A stretch of 64,000 bases of DNA from Gigaspora rosea. Taxonomy: Eukaryota; Glomeromycota; Glomeromycetes; Diversisporales; Gigasporaceae. How positions within the stretch are numbered: the stretch's first letter is position 1; each line of letters opens with the position of its first letter. Positions 11,850 to 23,852 of the stretch are shown one piece after another. The position numbers and the translations under genes are program-made. The notes beneath the pieces were generated by a model. The model was not told where the DNA came from and did no database searches. It saw nothing but the letters and a program-made list of their open reading frames with translations. The stretch spans positions 128,652-192,651 of the forward strand of contig QKWP01000576.1 of assembly GCA_003550325.1 (NCBI GenBank). The letters are read 5' to 3'.

Positions 11850-12062
11850 ATTATTCCAGCTATGTTTTATTTTGAATTTGTAAATATTATTTTCTTTGAA
11901 AATATAAATTTTAATTAAAATTCTTTAAAAAATTGACAATTTTGATTGGCTAGTTAACATGTGACAATGATTAAACAATAATTAGCCAATAAAATTGTAA
12001 ATTTTTATAAAATAAAAAGAAAAATTTAATTAAAATTTATAGTTTAAGTCCAAAATAAGTAA
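11850..12062. mobile_element. AT-rich foldback element
   Basis: Arms around a centre near 11960 share TTTTATTTTG, TTTTAATTAAAATT and TTGGCTA with their complements. It directly follows the hAT-type element. No ORF. Confidence 0.5.
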
Positions 12063-12504
12063 CGCTAAATGTTAACTGTTTAGCCTGTTTAGTCTAACTC
12101 TTAAAATATCGAACATCTTGAACATTTTGAGCCTTTCTGTGCGCATCGTGAGTATCATCTGCATACTGCACATGATTTGCACATGCTATTAAAATATTTA
12201 CAATATATAGAATAATCATAAGTCAAGCAAATTGGTGAAGAAATTATTAATAAATGATTTATCATAAATTCTATTCATATCCAAGTCATTTGATAATCCA
12301 GAATCATGGAACTCCGAATCACATATACAGTACAGCATATATAGAGTTCTATAATGTAAATACGATAAAATAGATAAATTTCAGATCAATTCTATTTTTA
12401 TTAAGAACCTACTAAGTCGATTCCCCAAAATCGACTGACTTGCCAGCCAAGTCAACTAAGTCACTAATTTCTAATCAGCCTATAATACTTAATACTTACA
12501 CTAG

Positions 12505-12660
12505 TTCGATGCATGGATGGCATTGGACATTTGGACATTTGGACAATGTCCAATTGTCCAAATAATTTTGATTAGACATAGTAACTTTTTTTATTGGACA
12601 TTAAAAAAAAATTAATTTAATCTTGGTCTAAATTAACTTAATTTAGACCAATATTCACCA
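12505..12660. repeat. TTGGACA repeat block (truncated element)
   Basis: Repeated TTGGACA and TGTCCAA words start with TGGCATTGGACATTTGG. The same words in opposite orientation form the block at 24540-24745, so these are two copies of one repeat family, this one apparently a fragment. Confidence 0.6.
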
Positions 12661-13007
12661 ATACAAAATATTTCTAATTTGTAGTATATTTAAAAAGTAT
12701 ACTAATAATAATAATAATTATTATTATTATAATAAAAATATGTGTATGTATATACATATTCACACTAATGAACCAACTTAAATTTTATTTTACTTGCAAT
12801 ATGTTTATATATATACTAGTTTTAAAAATATGTATACCAGTACGTACCAGTACGATCACATGAAATGTGGAGGGATGGTTCTGTTCAACTTTTTGGTGGC
12901 CTATATTTTTTCCTATTTTGGAAGGTTTTATGATAATCAGACTTTTTCCCTGATTTAGTGGTATAGCATGGATTTCGTTCGTCACATGTGGTTGCTTCAT
13001 TGCGCTT

Positions 13008-13394
13008 ATGTATGATGAAATTGACAGCATGAAAAATTATGTACATCCGGTGTATGTACTGTACGTGCGTATGTGCATACTGTTGGAGGTAACCCGAAAT
13101 CTAGTGCCGAGCATATATCTGACCGATAGAGCCACCGGTAGACATGTGACCCCTGAAGACCGAAATCCCATGACGCACGTGATCCCTGACTGCACCGAGA
13201 CAGTCACGTTAAAAAAAAAATTTTTAATAGGAAAGAAGATACAAGACCTGATCCTGGCCCCTGATACTCTGCAAGACCATATGAAAGATCGTGAAGAAAT
13301 CATAACCAAGCCTCCGCGATTTCATAGAAGTAAAGAGAACAATCGTTGCAAGATCAGATCAATCGATAGTGCTAGACTAAAAAGAATAGTTTAA
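13008..13394 (+). CDS. Hypothetical ORF, unassigned
   Basis: A 128-residue frame from an ATG, without a domain I recognise. The composition is unlike its surroundings (more GC, mixed codon use), with charged segments such as DREEIITKPPRFHRSKENN near the C-terminus. A run of ten A (about 13210) inside it is suspicious and could mark an intron end (TTTTTAATAG follows). It may be an eroded coding piece of a host gene or transposon. Probability of a functional gene is low. Confidence 0.25.
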   Translation: MYDEIDSMKNYVHPVYVLYVRMCILLEVTRNLVPSIYLTDRATGRHVTPEDRNPMTHVIPDCTETVTLKKKFLIGKKIQDLILAPDTLQDHMKDREEIITKPPRFHRSKENNRCKIRSIDSARLKRIV

Positions 13395-13439
13395 TTAGCG
13401 AAATTTGACTGACAATCGGAATTATGATGCATAAACCGG

Positions 13440-13700
13440 TTGCATTTGAGGCTTTGTTAAGTTAAATGTGGAAAATCGATTGTCAACGATTATGGCATGA
13501 TGAGATTGATTAAAGAAAATTTCGATTTCCTTCTTTTTGCTTCGTTTGTGAGTTTTATAAATAGAGGTGGGATTTGTTCTGTTGCAGGGGGAGAGGATCT
13601 TTCTTTTGACTTTTGGTCAGTCTTTAGTCTTTGGTTTCGGTTCGGTTAGCTCATGGTTCTTTCGTGGTCGAATAAAATTGTACCTTTAGTTTTCTTTAGA
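13440..13700 (+). promoter_or_regulatory. TATA box and poly(A)-signal pair, possible short transcription unit
   Basis: TTTTATAAATAGAGG at about 13553 is a strong core TATA element. About 120 bases downstream lie AATAAAATTG (13671) and AATAAAAACC (13703), both poly(A)-signal-like. A TATA box followed so closely by poly(A) signals is what a solo retroelement LTR or a short non-coding transcript would show. No second copy occurs in this window, so the nature is undecided. Confidence 0.3.
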
Positions 13701-13704
13701 TAAA

Positions 13705-14775
13705 TAAAAACCAATTAAATGTAAGCCCAATAAAGCCTTACCTTGCCAAATCGATACGCCTCTGTTTATTGGCCTTATCGTTTGGTTGTGTTTTTGGGTG
13801 TGTGTTTTGTTCGATTTCTTTTGTGCACCCAGACCCAGTTGGCTTCCAACAAACGAATTATGTACGTATGTACGTGTATGCGTGCTGAATGAGATAGTGA
13901 ATGACATAAGTTTGTCATCATGTAAAGAAATAGTTTTGGTTTATTAAATGTGAATGAATTTGTAATTCGCAATAATTGTATCACGAAAAAATGAAGAAAT
14001 TCTTTTTGTGATATATTACAATTTCACAGTTGTTGTATTGATTCATTGACATTTGGATGCATTTGGAAATTTGAACGAAAAAAAAGAGAGTTGATAGATA
14101 TGTATATCATGATCTGTATTGGTTTGTGATAAACTGTTTAATATGTATGATGCTTTAAATTAAAAAAAACAAGTTGGTAACGTATCAGAAATAAATTAAA
14201 TATAGTCATCATTACGCTTGTTGCGTATAAATTTGTGGGTTTGCTGACGAGAAAAGGTTTGATAATAAGAACGTGTAAAAGCAAATATTAATTGGTAAAT
14301 GAAAAATATAGTGTGAAAAATTAGTAGATAAATGATGATAAAATGATGTAATTGATGTAATATAAATCATATCATTGATTTATGTATAAATATGAGAAAA
14401 ATTGTGGAAAAGTAATCACTTTTCGTTTATAGTCCGTATTGATAAATGATAAACCTTTATCATCATGTAAAAACGATATAGTCTTATAGTCATTTATAAT
14501 AATCCGGTTTGGAATCATAAAAACTGCGCAGCATACGTGAACAATAAGAGCAATATTTATAAATTGATAAAATGTAAATATAAACTTACGAGTCAATATT
14601 CTATCCATCAACTGTTAAACTTATATTAAAATTGATTTAGGGTCGATTTTAAAAATTCGAAAAATAAATGACGAATGACAATTAAAAGGGAGGAACAACG
14701 TGAAAAAAGATGAAAGACGCTTGTAGAAAAAGATTTGAAAGCTAAAGAATCAGGTATTCTGCTACGAATTTTGGA
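13705..14775. other. Spacer before the Helitron, no gene seen
   Basis: AT-rich sequence with short unconvincing frames on the minus strand. The Helitron's 5' terminus (a bare TC) should lie here or nearby, but it cannot be placed by eye. Confidence 0.4.
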
Positions 14776-15716
14776 ATGGATAATAATTTTGAACTGAGAA
14801 AAAAACAGTACATGGACTGGCCGCAGCTAATTGGCAAGAATATCGCGATTAATGCTTTAGTTGAGTATCGTGAAAATACTAGATGTAATTTGCTCAGGGA
14901 ATTGCCTTGTGCAATTTGTTCTGAGATGTTTTCGTCGGAACAATGGACTAAAATTTCTGCAAAAGAAATTGATCTGTTACTACTTGAAGTTGATGAAAAA
15001 CTTGTGATGTTGCTTCCTGAAATGAGCTTTAATTATAGAATTCCATGCATTGATAAGAGTGGGTATAAAATTTTATTAGACAGGGATGGGTTAATTGAAT
15101 GAAAAGCATCGAAAAGTGGAGATCTGTTTGATTTTCGTGTATGCTTTGATTGTAAAAGATTATTAGACGCGGGTAAAACCCAATGTTATCCTTGGCGAAC
15201 ATGTGGATAGGAGAAGTTCTGCCATGCCTTCAAGGATTAACAATTCCAGAACAACTTTTAATCTCCACAGGATATCTTTGTGTAAATCTCATTCAATTTA
15301 CCAATCAATGACATGCGCATCATAAAATAAAAGGACATGTGATTACGTTCGCTCAAAATCCAGTATCACTTACCAAAATTTTACCTCTACCTATATACCG
15401 TTTGTGTGATAATTTGAAAGTAGTATTTGTCGGTCAGGGACATCCATCGGAGACACAATTAAAAAAGGTATTGCGCATAAGAAAAAATAAAGTTGCTGAA
15501 GCTTTAAAGTGGTTAATAGAATATAATATCTTGTACAAAGGAGTTGAGATAGAAGAAATGAGGTTAAATTCTCTCCCGGAGGATGGGATTCTGATGGCTT
15601 TGATGGCAACCACTGTGGTAGTTGATGTTGATCCGAAGGATATAGAACATTATACAGGATATGTTACCGATCCAATTGACGATAATGATATTGATGAACT
15701 AGAAAAAAAGAATTAA
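14776..15716 (+). pseudogene. Helitron N-terminal region, DUF6570-like
   Basis: The first part (14776-15099) carries CAICSEMF, a Cys pair typical of the start of these proteins. After a TGA at 15100 the same frame goes on with VCFDCKRLL. Around 15190 the frame changes, and the text then reads MWIGEVLPCLQGLTIPEQ and later LLISTGYLC and KGHVITFAQNP. From 15339 an open frame continues with LKVVFVGQGHP, LRIRKNKVAEAL and LPEDGI, ending at 15716. These are the conserved blocks of the region before the Rep domain in fungal Helitrons. Its own biochemical role is unknown. One stop and one or two frame changes make it a pseudogene. Confidence 0.8.
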
Positions 15717-15724
15717 ATAGTGAT

Positions 15725-17688
15725 TTGGAAATACCTGAACATAACGAGTATGAATTTACAAATGGTAACAGTGAATTGAGAAGTTCGGGTATGGCATACA
15801 CAGATAATATTTCTTTCACTGAGAAAAGTCGTACCTTGGAAATTCTTGAAAAAATGATTGATGAATTAAATACTAATAAAGACAATTGTACAAAAACAAT
15901 TTCAATGCCACACTCAAATAATCCAAAAAATGAATATACAGATTCAACACTCTTGCCAGCCGCATTTCCTGTTTTGTTTCCTTATGGAATTGGCGGACAT
16001 GAGGATAAATTTCGCAATCAACATATACATTCAAACGATACGTAAATCATCTATTATGTATTCATAACCCTAGGTTTAGACATCATCGATCTTTCATGTT
16101 TGTGGTATTTGATATTCTACAACGACAAGAAATAGCTGCCAGAACATATTTAATGACAAGGCAGATGACTTTCAAAAAATCTGCAGAAATAATTTCACAA
16201 TTAACACTGCGTGATGTAGAATTGGCACTCGAACAAGAATATAATAAACAACCAATAACAAATCGTGCCATTGTTGAGTTACTAAAAAATATTAATGTCG
16301 TTGAAGGAAAAATTGTAGGTTCGCGGCAGTCTCGTAATCATCTTCATAATGAGCTCCGTGTCTTGACTATGAGAGATGGTTTGCCTTCGTTGTTTGTCAC
16401 TATCAATCTGGCTGATCTCCATAGCCCGATTGTAATGCTATATGCAGGAACAGAAGTCGACATTGATTCTTTAACACCTGATACTTTTCCAACAGCAACA
16501 GAAAGGGCAAGATTAGCTCACCTTGACCCGACCGCAGTGGCAAAGTACTTTGATGTTGTTATAAAAAACATAATTAAATCCATAGTTGGTTATAAAAGAC
16601 AAGGAGGTGGTGTTGGTGAAGTAAAAAATTACTATGCAGTGATTGAATACCAAGACCGAGGCACCCCTCACAGTCATATATTAATTTGGCTCGAAGGAGC
16701 TCTTGACCTGGTTAAACTTCGAGAACGTATGAGATATGACGACATTTTTAAAACACGTTTAATGGACTACGTGAATGAGATCGTTAAAGAAGACATTAGT
16801 TACCTTTTTCCTGATGGTCAATATTTAACCGATGAAATGTTGCAAGAGGAATATTTAACCCCGAAAACGAATATGGAAAGAAAAATGCATCCGTCATTTT
16901 TTCCTATTCCTGATCCGCAATTACCTAATTTTGAAGAAAGATTTCGACTTGATGTTCTTGCCATCGCTAAACGTACATTATTTCACAAATGTACCTGGTC
17001 ATGTAAAAAATATAATCGTGGTAAAATGTCTAATTGTCATTTCGATTTCCCTCGAGAGCTAGTTGAAGCGCCTGGAAAAATCTATCCTGAACTTGGAATT
17101 ATAGCACTCCAACGTCTTAACACTTATATCAACAATCATAATCCATATGTAACTTCTTGTTGCCATAAAAACAATGACATCAAATTTATAGCAACTACCA
17201 AATTGGCTCTAGCATATATTCACTACATTACGGATTATATTACTAAATCTGATTCAAGTACTCATAGTTCATTTTTAATATGTGCAATAACTTTAAACAA
17301 ATTTCTTGTAAAAACATTAGACGAAGTAACTAGAAATTTCATAGAAAGATCGCGACGACTTGTCACATTATGTCTAAATAAGATAGCAGGAATGGCTGAA
17401 TTAACTGGACCCCAAGTAGCAGCATATCTATTGGGCTTAGGCAACCACTATACCCCGAATAAATTCACTTCAATTTACATCAATACTTTCGAAATGTATT
17501 TAACTGGGCAAACTTGTATTAAGGAAAATCCAATTGGGTTAAGAAATACAGACGAATTTGATGACAATTATGAAACTGATGATGACGAAATGGAACAAAA
17601 ATCTAAAAATTATTACAATATAGATGATGAAACATTTAAAATAGTAAATACGAACAAAAAAAATAACTGCCATAAATATGCGAATTGA
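15725..17688 (+). pseudogene. Helitron Rep (HUH endonuclease) domain
   Basis: The initiator of rolling-circle transposition. The first frame (15725-16045) ends in AAFPVLFPYGIGGHEDKF, the block that precedes Rep in Helitrons; a frame change near 16040 leads into the long 530-residue frame 16096-17688. This contains the pattern FVTINLADLHSP, the metal-binding GTPHSHILIWL (His-x-His, the HUH motif, about 16660-16690) and a two-tyrosine segment YITDYITK (about 17230) that supplies the nucleophiles. The Rep active-site residues therefore look kept, although the surrounding gene is broken. The acidic tail DEFDDNYETDDDEME lies at the end. It overlaps the next frame by 11 bases. Confidence 0.85.
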
Positions 17689-18595
17689 TTACATGTGTTG
17701 TGGTGAACATCTTAAAAATATATGTCTTTACGATTATGCCACGACAATACATAAAGTAAAAGTTAATAGCAAAGAGCTAGATAAATTAGCTAGACAAGAA
17801 ACCCGGGAAGGACGAGTGACAAGAGTTGACCGGTTTTGTTTTTTAGATAGTGAACAAAAATTCAACGAAACACACAATTGTGGGGTTAAACACCCACAAC
17901 ATTCAACGCATATACAGGTTCACTGGTCATATGGAAATGAAAGAGTACCAGTGATATGTGGAAAAGGCATCCCTCATAGTGATAATCTTGAGAGTACTGA
18001 ACAATATGGTCTCTGCATACTATTACTTTTTAAACCATGGACATCATCTAATGATCTATTAGAAGAATATGGTTCATGGCGTGAAGCATGTGACGCTTTT
18101 TTGCAAGGCCCAAATCTATCTGCATGATTACAATCAATAATAAATAATATTGACCTTTTGCATAGATGTAAGGAAGAGACTATTTTAGACAGACAGTTGT
18201 GTCAAATGGCTAGTAAAAACTCAGAAATGGCAAAACTTCAACGAGTAGATAGATCAGTAGTAGGATATGATACTTTAGCTGACGATATAGAGATACTAAC
18301 CGATCAAGAAGATTCTTATAATAGAAATGGAACTTTATTCGAACCGTGTACAATAATACATTCTGGATTCCATAATTCAAAGTTGATTGATGAAGCAATG
18401 TTACATTTGTATCTTAAAAACAAATTTTATGCACCAAACAACAAAACACAAAACAACATTAATAATTTACACTATAACAGTAGTGAACAATTTAGACCTG
18501 CTTATGAAAATGATGATAATTTAATTAAGTTATGGCAAGAAAACATAGCATCGCGAAAAAAAATAGAACAAACTAGTGAAATTTTGAAAATTTAG
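17678..18595 (+). pseudogene. Helitron linker between Rep and helicase
   Basis: Two frames (17678-18127 and 18158-18595) with CCGEHLKNICLYDYA, KHPQHSTHIQV, VPVICGKGIP and LLLFKPWTSSNDLL. The last matches the block that precedes the helicase in fungal Helitrons. The TGA at 18125 is followed in the same frame by more coherent sequence (NNIDLLHRCKEE), so it is a point stop rather than a true end. The function of the linker is not known. Confidence 0.7.
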
Positions 18596-18599
18596 TACA

Positions 18600-20325
18600 T
18601 ATACTTCAAATAAATTAAATCCTACAAAATTTCGATTGGCAAAAATAATTGATGAACAAGATCTAATGCATGAAATTTTGCATGACCTTAATGAAGAACA
18701 AAAAAATTTTTCTTACTAGTATGCGAACATCGCCAACGTAATCATCAAAATAACTCTGATAGACCATCTCAACTATTAATTTATCTGGGCGGTGCCGGAG
18801 GCACAGAAAAAACTAAAGTTATTGAGGCAATTTTTGAATTCTTTGAATGAACTGGACAAAAAGAAACACTTGCCGTCTGCGCATCAACTGGATTTGCTGC
18901 GGCTAATATTGGTGGCTATACTCTTCATTTGTTATGCGGATTAAAATTTGGTGATGAAAAATCTACAAATAATTTAGTAAAGGAAAATCCGTGAAAGTAC
19001 TACAAGATTACTGGAATAAAATAGAATACTTGATAATAGACGAAATATCTATGATCGGTCAGAAACTTCTAGTGCAATTTCATGCCTGTATTAAAGAAGC
19101 AAAACCCGACTGAAATGATACAATGCTATTCTCAGGTTTGAATATAATTTTCTCTAGTGATTTTATGCAACTTCCACAAGTACTTGATTTGCCGTTATAT
19201 CGTTCTTCTAAAATTGAGAAAACATCAAATATAAAAACAAAATCTACACAAAAAATAACCCCCAATACAATTAATACTCGAACCGTAATAAACACCAGCA
19301 GAAGAGAATTGTGGCTTACAGTAAAACACACTATTATCCTAAAAAAGCAAATGAGACAAATGAACGATTCGATATATGCCTCTATTTTAGATAACCTATG
19401 ATATGGCCAACTAACAACAACTCAAATTGACATTCTTTACAATTGCATAATAACGGATCATGAGATAAACTCACCAGAGTGGAAAGATGCTGTGTTTTTA
19501 GTCCGTAGAAATGAATTGCAAATCCAAATAAACCTCGAATCTACCATAAATCATGCGAAAAATCACAACCAACCGATATACTACATATATGCTAAAGATA
19601 CCTATAAAGATAATGCTATTTGTAATAGTATAAAACGAAAGTTTCTCAGTGTATCAGATATGAAGTCAAACGCATTGTGTGGAATATTACCGCTGTCAAT
19701 CAGTATGAAATTAGCATTAACTGTTAATATTTGTGTATGCGATGGTATGACTAATGGCGCACAAGGAATACTCCAAAAATTCATATACGATAATACTGCT
19801 CAAGTTATTGAAAGCACAGATGCAAATAAATCAAAATGTATAATAATTGACAAACTCCCGAAATATATCGTATTAAAACTCCTAAATAACACCGCAGGGA
19901 TATACGATAGTCTTCCAGCGAATTATGTTCCAATATATCCTGTAAAACAAAAATGCAAGTATATACACAAAATAGAAAATGGCTTGACCATAACAAGAGA
20001 ATTTCAGAGAACTCAATTACCAGTAACTCCCGCATTCGCATTCACAAAATTCAAATGTCAAGGTGCAACATTAGAAAAAGCGATTATAGACTTAAATGAT
20101 GGTAATATAAGATCTGGAGTTTATGTTATGCTATCTCGTGTACAAAAATTACAAAACATCATGATACTTCGACCTTTTAAACGATTAAAACTTGATACAA
20201 ATATCGAAACTGATCTTAAAGAAGAACTTGAATGCCTTGAAAAATGTTTTATAAAAACTAAACAATTAAAAAGATGGCCTCAATTCGATACTATAGAGCA
20301 TAACACACCAGGTCAGAAATCTTAA
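18600..20325 (+). pseudogene. Helitron PIF1-type helicase domain
   Basis: A superfamily 1B DNA helicase that would unwind the displaced strand. Visible motifs are a P-loop written GGAGGTEKT (about 18790; the family has GTGKT, so the Gly-Lys step is altered), CASTGFAAANIGG, Walker B LIIDEISM (about 19035), FSSDFMQLPQV, then AFAFTKFKCQGATL and YVMLSRVQKL near the C-terminus. In-frame TGA codons lie at 18848, 19111 and 19399, each followed by matching sequence in the same frame, and there are frame changes near 18710 and 18990. The last 277 residues (19492-20325) are uninterrupted. Confidence 0.85.
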
Positions 20326-20330
20326 ACATT

Positions 20331-20872
20331 TTAATCAGATGTTATCTCTGCGTTATTTCATTTTACTCATCAAAAATTTTATTACCGAAATTACCACGAC
20401 AATACCATATTACCTCTTCTTCTGTAACTATACTGTCAATATAACAAATCACTATTCGCGCATTACAACAAAATAACATACCAAAAAAAAAACCCCATCC
20501 TCACACATTTTTACAATTTCAACCTTAGACGAATAATAACAGTTATATTTATTCTTATACAATTATTAAATCGATAGTACTTCTTAGCATATAAATCAAA
20601 CTTTTTAGAACATTTTTAATAAAAATAAAAAAATAATACTAGCACACCATAATAAAATGGCACAAAACAAAACTTAACCGATAAGCAAACTGAGTTAACG
20701 AACAAATAAAAAAAAAATTCAATGCCTAAGAAAACAAATACAAATATAACATGTATAAAATGCTAAAAATATAAAATATAAATATAAATACAGCAAATGA
20801 AATAAAAAATCAAAACCAAAAAAAAAAAAATACAAAAATGAGAAAAACGAAAATAAAAATGTAACCTACAAC
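20331..20872. other. G-poor spacer inside the Helitron
   Basis: An A- and C-rich, G-poor plus strand separates the 3' ends of the helicase and the convergent OB-fold gene. No gene seen. Confidence 0.4.
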
Positions 20873-21976
20873 CTACACTATCTTATTACTATTAACAGTC
20901 TTGGACGACTCAGACCGTTTCCTTGTGTTATGAAAAACAGGTTGAATAACCTTTTGTTTACCTTTATCAGACCCTGCAAAACTACACTTGGAACTTCTAC
21001 TATTGCGAACAGTATTTCCTTTGTGTTCATCCTCTTCGTCAATACATTCTTTACTAACTTCACTCGCACCTTCATCACAGTACTCGAAATAATTATATTT
21101 TTCATCCACTACTCTTACACGTTTACTAGAATGGAGATCTTCAAAATTTAAATCACTCGCAGATTCACTTTCTCTTTACTAAAATCTGAATTTTGATCTC
21201 ATCCGATTTAACCGAATCATCATTAATACTATAATGTGCGTTTAAAAGTCTCGAACGAACAGACCTATATAATGCAGGATTACTCTCAGAACCAATAACT
21301 TTTTTCTTAGTTACAGTACTAATATCAACGTAAGAAATATCACTAGCATATACATATAAATCCTTTTCGATAATCTCCATTTGACCCACGACAAAAAGAA
21401 CTGATTCGATCAACCGAGTAGAATTCATAAGATGTTTGAAACGAGAATTACGATGTGGAAACACAACTTTTATTGTGAAATTATAAATTTTCCCAGCATA
21501 ATCATTTACTAATATACTAAACATTGCATTATCACTATTGATTTCTTTTGGAGCCCCTTGAACAACTCCAACAAGCAAAACTTTTAAAGGACACCTGTTT
21601 GAACTGATATCTCTTTTAATAGAAAGATGAGTTGACGAAGCAACTGTCATCTAAATTTAAAAGAAAAAAAATTAAATAATGCTCAATACAAATAATACGT
21701 ACATAATCTACAAACTTTTAATCTTAAATTTCCATTATAATTTTCAAGCACAATTTTTCCACTGATACAATAATACTCATTTGTTTCAAAAATTGATTGA
21801 GTATTAGGATCTCTTTACTCACACTCAAGTGGAATAAACAAAGCCATATCCAGCTCGCAATCTTCACTTTCAACAGGATAAGCTCCAACAGCCCGAATAG
21901 TAACCAGTTTTGAATCCTCGTTACAAGTCTGACGAACTTGATTCACTTTAACAATAGTATCAGCATGACAAGGCAT
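20873..21976 (-). pseudogene. Helitron-borne OB-fold (RPA-like) protein gene, broken
   Basis: Minus strand: exon 21976-21716 (87 codons) starts MPCHADTIVKVNQV. A 65-base intron (donor GTTTGT, AG at 21651-21652) joins it in phase to MTVASSTHLSIKRD. Then follow LLVGVVQGAPKE, FSILVNDYAGK, FPHRNSRFKHL, VGQMEIIEKDLYVYA and ISYVDIS, an OB-fold pattern like single-stranded-DNA-binding domains. A separate acidic and basic tail (21109-20873) with NTRKRSESSK looks like a nuclear targeting end. Codon 54 is TAA (21815-21817), where CAA would fit, and the frame changes near 21165 before the tail. It is convergent with the Rep-helicase. The role in transposition is inferred from known Helitron RPA passengers. 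Confidence 0.7.
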
Positions 21977-22967
21977 TTTAAATTCTTAATAAAAATATCT
22001 TTGAGACTCAAAAAAAAACCCCAAAGTAAATTAAACAAAAACAACAATAAATAAAAAAAAACCTTTCCATGAAATTAAAAAACCCAAATAATGTCAAAAT
22101 GAAAAAAAACCAAACGTAACTAAAATAAGAAACATTGGCTAAAAATCGCCGATAATAAATATTACCCGAAAATGACACAAAAAATCAAATAAAATTATCT
22201 TACATATAAATATTCACCCTATAAAAATAACAAACCCAAACCTATAACGAATAAAACATCTACTTTATCAAAAAAAATACACACAAATAACAAATAACTT
22301 ATAATAAAACTAAAAAAAAAAAAAAAAAATCGCACATGCCAAAGAAAAAAAATCCTACGAACAATTAACTAATCAAAGTAAAATCTGATAAAATTTCCTT
22401 AAAAAGATAAAACTTCGATACTATAACAAACTAGTACCGATAAAGAAAACAAAACCATGAAGAAATACAATTTAATCAATTACCAAATCGAGAAAAATGA
22501 CACAATTCAAAAAAAAAAAAATTTCTAAACCAAAAACCAATTTCACTCAAAATAAACATTAGTTAACCGTAATTAGTAATAACACCTAAAATTAAATAAT
22601 ATTACATATGAATGTTAAATCAAACGTCATAAGCAGCTGATTTAAAAATTAGTGAAACACATAATAAATTTTGTATAATCAACCAAATTTCAGCAATTAT
22701 TTTTCAATAATAACAATATAATTTTTTAATAATATAATTTTCAATAGAAATAACATCGCAATACATTTTAAACTGAACTAAAATTATACAAAAACTATAC
22801 TTTTATTACTAAAAAATAATTACCGAAATTTGCATCACAAAATTCAACACAAGTTCACTAAATTTCAAACCAGCGTTAGAATTAAATCGAAACCGCATAA
22901 CCACAACTACACCAAATAAACTCCTCTCAAAAAAAATAAAACTTTCCAATTAAAGCAAAACTACAAA
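21977..22967. other. A-rich, G-poor stretch without genes
   Basis: The plus strand is dominated by A with C and little G from about 20340 to 23160, a composition change that starts at the end of the helicase. No open frame. It may be the Helitron's non-coding 3' part. Confidence 0.4.
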
Positions 22968-23131
22968 TAGGGATTGGAACCACCTAAAATTTTTCTTAAT
23001 CGTTTAATCGTTTAACCGTTTAACCATTTAATTTGGCTGGCATTAAAATAATTTCAGCCCATGACCAACATAATTCTGCCTGGAACTATAGCGCAATTTT
23101 TAAACGGTTAAACGGTTCCAATCCCTCCCTA
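22968..23131. mobile_element. hAT-type MITE, 164 bases, perfect 8-base duplication
   Basis: It begins TAGGGATTGGAACC and ends GGTTCCAATCCCTCCCTA, with repeated CGTTTAA/TTAAACG words just inside both ends. The 8-base word ACTACAAA stands directly before (22960-22967) and after (23132-23139). It is inserted in the Helitron's presumed 3' part. Confidence 0.9.
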
Positions 23132-23204
23132 ACTACAAATTACAAAAAAATAATTACCAGAATTACCATACCATAAAACTAAGGTCACTTCACACATGAT
23201 CGTA

Positions 23205-23240
23205 CTGGTCCTGCGCGGCACACATGTCGCGCAGCTAACA
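23205..23240 (+). other. Candidate Helitron 3' end: hairpin followed by CTAA
   Basis: CTGCGCG (23211-23217) pairs with CGCGCAG (23228-23234) around a 10-base loop, and CTAA (23235-23238) follows at once. Helitrons end in CTRR shortly after a hairpin, though normally with about ten bases between; here the gap is zero, so this is only a candidate. Confidence 0.35.
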
Positions 23241-23654
23241 TAATTTGGTATTGCTCTAATGAAATATGATTAATCAAACAGAGTATTAGAAACTGTAAAA
23301 TAATTGTATTTCAAAAAGAATAATAACAACAGTTTATTTTATTTTTAATGCATATTATAAAGAAAACACACTAAATAAAATATGGGTGTCACCTGGGTCA
23401 CCCGTGGGTGGGTAGGTGACCCTGGTCAAGTTGTAACAGCCCAGGTGAAAATGGGTGGGTCAACTCGCGGGTGACCCGTGGGTTGACCAACGGGTGACCC
23501 ATGGGTCAACTCACAGGTCACCTACGGGCAGAGACCCGATATGCAAATTTTGAAGTCGACAGAATCAGATTCGACAAATATTTAATATTAAATTATTTAA
23601 AGGAAACCATAATGCAGTACAGAATTTTAATAAAAAGTATTATAGCAGATAGAA

Positions 23655-23780
23655 TTTTTGCATTACAGCATTACGGCATTATGCCATTACGCCTTAATAG
23701 CATTACAACTTTACAGCATTACGGCTTTACAACTTTATAGCTCACAGCAATTACGGCAAAAATATGGCAATGCCGTAACT
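23655..23780. repeat. GCATTACGGC-type minisatellite
   Basis: About ten imperfect copies of a 9-10 base unit, GCATTACGGC with variants such as GCATTACAAC and GCTTTACAAC, inside the GGTGACCC element. Periodic and GC-richer than its flanks. Confidence 0.7.
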
Positions 23781-23852
23781 GTATTAATTTGTAAATTAAT
23801 TCTACTACCAACTATAGGTTAACCACCTGGGTCAAATCACTAGTCATATTAA

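Larger units (their letters stand above)
14776..21976 (+). mobile_element. Decayed Helitron (rolling-circle transposon) with an accessory OB-fold gene
   Basis: A Rep-helicase gene runs on the plus strand in its usual order: DUF6570-like N-terminal region, Helitron Rep (HUH) domain, linker, PIF1-type helicase. Downstream, on the minus strand, lies a gene for a single-stranded-DNA-binding-like OB-fold protein. Helitrons move by nicking one strand with the Rep, unwinding with the helicase and replicating by rolling circle; an OB-fold (RPA-like) protein is a known passenger in several Helitron lineages. The coding part has about five in-frame TGA codons and several frame changes, so the copy is not autonomous now. 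The 5' end was not found; a candidate 3' end is the hairpin plus CTAA at 23211-23238. Confidence 0.85.
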
